Shown here: one piece after another, positions 60,789 to 64,000 of the stretch
Layout: every line of letters begins with the position of its first letter
Position numbering within the stretch: position 1 is the stretch's first letter
From: Candidatus Micrarchaeum acidiphilum ARMAN-2
Lineage (GTDB): Archaea > Micrarchaeota > Micrarchaeia > Micrarchaeales > Micrarchaeaceae
NCBI GenBank assembly: GCA_009387755.1
Contig: GG697238.1
Location: forward strand, 1 to 64,000
Reading direction: 5' to 3'
Length of the DNA: 64,000 nt
Program-made: the position numbers and the translations under genes
Notes under the pieces: model-generated
The model's input: only the letters and a program-made list of their open reading frames with translations
What the model was told of the DNA's origin: nothing
Database searches by the model: none

Positions 60789-61976
60789 TTATGCTTTTGC
60801 GTCTGCGCCTGCATCATCTGTACTGTTAATGTCGGTCACGGCCATTGCGGCATAGGTCTTCTCAAGTGCGACTTTCATGCCTGCGGAGTCGAACGCGCGC
60901 CTTATAAAAAACGGGTCCGTCTTGATGGCTGGGTTTTTCGCCTTTATCGAGCACACATCCCTATAAGGTTTTATCGAGATATCATATGTGCCTATGCGCC
61001 TTGCCATTTCGATTATCTCGTTTTTATCAAATCCTATGAGCGGTCTGAATATCAGGTGCCTCACCCCGCTCTGCGCCGAGCCGAGGTTGCTTACTGTTTG
61101 AGAGGCCACTTGACCCAGGCTTTCGCCAGTAACTATGGCATCGATATTCATCTCATCCGCCATCTTCTCTGAAAGCAGGTAAATAAACCTCTTGAATAGC
61201 ACAAGTTCATATCTCGGGGCTGAACCCATTGCAGCCATCTGGAATATATGAAACGGGGCATAGTATACCCTTGTTTTCCCAGAGTACTTAGCAAGCTGCC
61301 CTACCAGCTCGTGCATCTTCGAAGCCATGGCTGTATGCGGGTCGTCGTAGCCATGGATGTGCAGGTAAACAACATCAAAGCCGCGCCTCATGGCGTAAAA
61401 TGCTGCAACCGGCGAATCTATCCCACCGGAAAGCAGCACTACTGCCCGGCCCGAAGTCCCAACCGGAAGCCCGCCAAGGCCCGCCACCTTGTGCCTGTGA
61501 AGTATTGCGCTCGAGCTTGTTATGCTTATGAAAAGGACGTCTTCGCTGTTTTTGTCTAATTCAAAACCGAGGTCTCCGCCATGCCTTAGGAATTCGCCTA
61601 CGACTTCATTTGAACTGTACTTTAGGAGCTTGTAGCTCCTGTGGCATTCAAGCCTTATCCTGTCACCGCGCCCAAGTATGCGCTTAGCGCCTTCTATTAT
61701 CTCGGGTATGTCGTTTCCAACAACAAGCGCAGGGGCGAACCACGATATGCCAAACACGTAGCGCAGCCTTTCGATTATCGGTCCGACTTCATCTTCCCTG
61801 TTCACGTGTATTATAATCCTGTCCCTCCAAAGGTCCAAGTCCTTATATCCGAGACCAGCAAGCCTGTCTCTGATGTTTCTGCACAGAGTGTCGACAAAGA
61901 AGTTTTTATTGCGCCCCTTGAGCCAAAGCTCGCCAAAGTATACTGCAACTGAGTTGTAGCCTTTTCCTATTTCCAT
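60789..61976 (-). CDS. thiI: tRNA 4-thiouridine synthase ThiI
   Basis: 395 residues. An N-terminal ferredoxin-like and THUMP domain (about 55-165) is followed by the PP-loop adenylation motif SGGIDSP near 188 and TGESLGQVASQT near 290. There is no C-terminal rhodanese domain, as in most archaea. It thiolates U8 of tRNA, which is consistent with U8 in the tRNA-Cys gene here. Confidence 0.93.
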   Translation of the reverse strand: MEIGKGYNSVAVYFGELWLKGRNKNFFVDTLCRNIRDRLAGLGYKDLDLWRDRIIIHVNREDEVGPIIERLRYVFGISWFAPALVVGNDIPEIIEGAKRILGRGDRIRLECHRSYKLLKYSSNEVVGEFLRHGGDLGFELDKNSEDVLFISITSSSAILHRHKVAGLGGLPVGTSGRAVVLLSGGIDSPVAAFYAMRRGFDVVYLHIHGYDDPHTAMASKMHELVGQLAKYSGKTRVYYAPFHIFQMAAMGSAPRYELVLFKRFIYLLSEKMADEMNIDAIVTGESLGQVASQTVSNLGSAQSGVRHLIFRPLIGFDKNEIIEMARRIGTYDISIKPYRDVCSIKAKNPAIKTDPFFIRRAFDSAGMKVALEKTYAAMAVTDINSTDDAGADAKA

Positions 61977-62061
61977 ATAAACCTACTGCTATGAATTTAA
62001 AATTTCGCTCACAAATAAAGAAAATACTAAATGATATAACAACGTTTAACTGCAATCGGAA

Positions 62062-62072
62062 ATATTTAAATT
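62062..62072 (+). promoter_or_regulatory. TATA-like element for secE
   Basis: ATATTTAAATT lies 53-63 nt before the ATG at 62125, in a 148-nt gap divergent from thiI. Confidence 0.45.
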
Positions 62073-62124
62073 TAGCACGTTAAATTAATAAAAACGACCA
62101 ACAAAATCGTACGGGCAGGTTCAA

Positions 62125-62322
62125 ATGAACATTTCAAAAAAACTGAAATATTTCATAGAAAACTCAAAGCACATAATCAACATTAGCTACAAGCCGGCGT
62201 CAGCAGAATTCACTAGAAGTGCAAAGGTAATAATAATCGGCATAATAATAATAGGCGTTATAGGGCTGATACTCGGAATAGTGACCTCGCTTATAATCTC
62301 AGGCTCGCTTTCGCTTATATAA
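62125..62322 (+). CDS. secE: Protein translocase subunit SecE (Sec61 gamma)
   Basis: 65 residues. An amphipathic N-terminal helix (FIENSKHIINISYKPASAEF) and one C-terminal membrane helix with a G-x-IG-x2-G pattern match archaeal SecE. It clamps the SecY channel. It is only 18 nt before the NFACT-R gene. Confidence 0.88.
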   Translation: MNISKKLKYFIENSKHIINISYKPASAEFTRSAKVIIIGIIIIGVIGLILGIVTSLIISGSLSLI

Positions 62323-62340
62323 GACGGAAGAATCGCAATC

Positions 62341-63123
62341 ATGGAAGTTTCAATAGACTTTACGAAGTCTGCACAGGAAAACGCGAATTCGTACTACCAG
62401 AACGCCAAAAAGTACCATAAGAAATCTGAGGGCGCAGCCAAGGCAATGACGCAGATGGAGGAGAAGCTGAATTCGATAGAAAGCGAGCATGTGCAGCAGG
62501 CCGCAAAAACAAAAACCCTGCACCTGCAGAAAAAGGAATGGTACGAAAAGTTCCACTGGTTTTTTACTTCGCACGGATCGCTTGCGATAGGCGGAAGGGA
62601 TGCCCAGCAGAACGAACTCTTAAATTCCAAGCACTTCGATGAGAACGACCTGTTCTTCCATGCCGACATATTTGGGGCATCTGTAGTCATACTCAAGGGC
62701 GGCGCAGGAGCCGACAAAGAGGAAAAAGCCGAAGTCGCCGCATTCGCAGCTTCATACTCGAGCGCATGGAAGAAGATGCTGGTAAGCGTGGACGTATATG
62801 CCATGCGCAGGGATCAGATAAGCAAGTCAACAAACAAGGGCTCACTGGGCCAGGGCAGCTTTTTGATGAAAGGCGAAAGGGAGTGGTACCGCAACACGCC
62901 GCTGGGCATAGCGATGTATGTAATGGACGGCAAGCTCCATACGGTTCCGTTGAAGACCGCCGAAAGGCAAAAGCCGAGCGGCGCAAAGCTCGTTATGATC
63001 AGGCTGGGCAGTATGATTAAGTCGGATGCGGCAAAGTCCATATCAAAGATGCTGGGATACGAAAACACGGACGACATAATACAGCAAATGCCCGCAGGCA
63101 CGTTTGAAATATCCATGGCATAA
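62341..63123 (+). CDS. Orphan NFACT-R (RqcH/NEMF C-terminal) protein
   Basis: 260 residues. Residues 1-65 match the middle coiled coil of RqcH/NEMF (SAQENANSYYQNAKK), and 65-180 are the NFACT-R domain (WYEKFHWFFTSHGSLAIGGRDAQQNE, FHADIFGASVVIL). The NFACT-N and HhH domains, about 350 residues that recruit Ala-tRNA, are entirely missing; secE lies directly upstream. It may bind 50S-peptidyl-tRNA by itself or work with a separate NFACT-N protein. Confidence 0.88.
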   Translation: MEVSIDFTKSAQENANSYYQNAKKYHKKSEGAAKAMTQMEEKLNSIESEHVQQAAKTKTLHLQKKEWYEKFHWFFTSHGSLAIGGRDAQQNELLNSKHFDENDLFFHADIFGASVVILKGGAGADKEEKAEVAAFAASYSSAWKKMLVSVDVYAMRRDQISKSTNKGSLGQGSFLMKGEREWYRNTPLGIAMYVMDGKLHTVPLKTAERQKPSGAKLVMIRLGSMIKSDAAKSISKMLGYENTDDIIQQMPAGTFEISMA

Positions 63124-63164
63124 CCGCTTCTGCCTCCTCCTACTGCTGCGCGTGCCAAAACTAG

Positions 63165-63174
63165 CATATAAATA
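63165..63174 (+). promoter_or_regulatory. TATA-like element for the UPF0147 gene
   Basis: CATATAAATA places the transcript start near 63195, downstream of an in-frame ATG at 63180, which supports the TTG at 63243 as the real start codon. Confidence 0.45.
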
Positions 63175-63242
63175 TTTTTATGGTAATATCCTATCCGAAT
63201 AAAGGCAAACGTGTTTGCTGTTTATTTATATGGGGTGATTTT

Positions 63243-63509
63243 TTGCCTGATAACGAAAAAATTGTAGGGATAGTGAAGCAAATAAATTTTCAGATGGATT
63301 CGCTGATCAGCGACACCTCGGTGCCCAAAAACGTAAGGAGTGCTGTGACTGAGGCAAAGGCAAAACTTAACGAGGATGGCGATTATACCGTAAGAATATC
63401 TTCGGCCATATACAACCTCGATTCGGTAAGCAACGACATAAACCTGCCGCCTCAGGCAAGAACCGTAATATGGAACATACTAAGCATGCTTGAATCTATA
63501 AAAGAATAA
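63243..63509 (+). CDS. UPF0147 family protein
   Basis: 88 residues from TTG 63243, which has a GGGGTGA ribosome binding site 6-7 nt before it and gives the normal family length; the upstream ATG 63180 would lie before the predicted transcript start. ISDTSVPKNVR near 25 and LPPQARTVIW near 70 are the UPF0147 hallmarks. An all-helical archaeal protein of unknown function. The PolD small-subunit gene begins 5 nt after it. Confidence 0.88.
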   Translation: MPDNEKIVGIVKQINFQMDSLISDTSVPKNVRSAVTEAKAKLNEDGDYTVRISSAIYNLDSVSNDINLPPQARTVIWNILSMLESIKE

Positions 63510-63514
63510 TTGGT

Positions 63515-64000
63515 ATGCTGGGCAAGAATGAAAACCTGAAATATTTAACATCAAGGCTAGCAGAGCATAAAATATTCGTATCTGGCGACCTGGACGAAAA
63601 ACTGCTGTCAGGAATAAACGTAGACGCACTTGTCTCCCGCATACTAGAGCTATACGGTGAAGCGCCTGGCGGCATAAAGATTATAAAAAACGAGGACATA
63701 TCCTCTGCCGTGTCTGAACTTTCTTCTGAAAAGGCTCCAGAGACCGTCGAAATAGTGAGGTCTGCGGAATTCAAACCGCATGCCGCCGAGATAAGTTCAG
63801 AATATTCTGTAGATACTAAAGAAATCCAGCAGACCAACGGAACGGTCAACGATTTCATAAACCACTTCAAGAACAGGTTTTCCCGCATACGCGAAATAAT
63901 AGCCGCGCACGTCTCTGCCAATGGGAACCCGCTTGCAAGCCTGTCGCTACTAAACAGCTTTGCAAACGGCCGAGAAGTTTATATCGTTGGAATGGTAAGC
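63515..64000 (+). CDS. polB: DNA polymerase D small subunit DP1 (5' part only)
   Basis: The first 162 residues; the gene runs off the window. A divergent N-terminal domain (about 1-100) is followed by VNDFINHFKNRFSRIREII near 107-125 and the start of the OB fold (EVYIVGMVS) at the edge, which match archaeal PolD DP1. The calcineurin-like exonuclease domain would follow outside. It works with DP2 in genome replication. Confidence 0.85.
   Translation, partial: MLGKNENLKYLTSRLAEHKIFVSGDLDEKLLSGINVDALVSRILELYGEAPGGIKIIKNEDISSAVSELSSEKAPETVEIVRSAEFKPHAAEISSEYSVDTKEIQQTNGTVNDFINHFKNRFSRIREIIAAHVSANGNPLASLSLLNSFANGREVYIVGMVS

Noticed and set aside
62341..63123. Possibility that the NFACT-R protein is a full RqcH broken by a frameshift
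   Set aside because: The upstream sequence is secE and its promoter in all frames, with no NFACT-N-like residues, so no frameshift within the window can restore the rest.
1..64000. Search for rRNA, CRISPR arrays, insertion sequences, integrases and a replication origin
   Set aside because: I saw no direct-repeat arrays, transposase or integrase motifs, rRNA-like sequence or origin-type repeat clusters with a cdc6 gene.

Overview
The window is archaeal chromosome, most likely from a small-genome DPANN archaeon close to Micrarchaeota (ARMAN). Archaeal domain markers are the A-type ATPase, topoisomerase VI B, the PolD small subunit, eS1/eS24/eS31/eL21, aIF5A, Rpo4, SepF with two FtsZ proteins, a tetraether-lipid radical SAM enzyme and TATA-box promoters with GGTG-type ribosome binding sites. 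The lineage call is inference: it rests on compact genes, reduced proteins (single-repeat TBP-like protein, short Nmd3, orphan NFACT-R), strong ATA (Ile) and AGG (Arg) codon use, and a tRNA with a tiny intron at a non-canonical place.

Region 1-11.5 kb is one dense forward gene train that looks like a type IV secretion / archaeal DNA-transfer machine. It has three related polytopic membrane proteins (VirB6/CedA-like), two of them with secreted Cys-rich and Ser/Thr-rich heads. Next come two double-TM proteins resembling a VirB3/PrgI plus VirB4 N-domain, a VirB4-like ATPase, a small protein homologous to the ATPase C-terminus, a zinc-ribbon membrane protein, a coiled-coil/winged-helix protein and a large glycosylated-looking surface protein. 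I know of no description of this exact arrangement.

11.5-21 kb: top6B and a KH-domain protein (minus strand), a sugar nucleotidyltransferase, a Tes-like tetraether lipid synthase with an unknown partner, and pheS/pheT behind a secreted protein. 21-33.6 kb: TRAM protein, valS, uS15, eS1, paired small EamA-like transporters, topA, a TrmI-like methyltransferase, two unknown genes, a half-TBP, eL21, DUF655, rpo4, MoxR and a pilin-like protein. 33.6-42 kb: a complete minus-strand A-ATPase operon in the order K-E-C-F-A-B-D-x-H-I.

42-50 kb: ogt, HIT protein, two tandem ftsZ genes, the aIF5A/eS24/eS31/CPBP-protease/TrmJ-like cluster, sepF and an XTP pyrophosphatase. 50-57 kb: a Nudix-uracil-DNA-glycosylase fusion, an archaeosortase-like protease with a long ectodomain, archease, a minus-strand tRNA-Cys(GCA) with a 13-nt bulge-helix-bulge intron in its T-loop, a CBS-domain protein, a second pilin-like protein and thrS. 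57-64 kb: nmd3 apparently starting at ATA, secD/secF, thiI, secE, an NFACT-R protein lacking its NFACT-N half, a UPF0147 protein and the start of the PolD small subunit, which runs off the end.

There are no rRNA genes, CRISPR arrays, insertion sequences or integrases that I can see, and no gene-free stretch longer than 300 bases. The longest gap, 55042-55270, holds only AT-rich promoter-like sequence.
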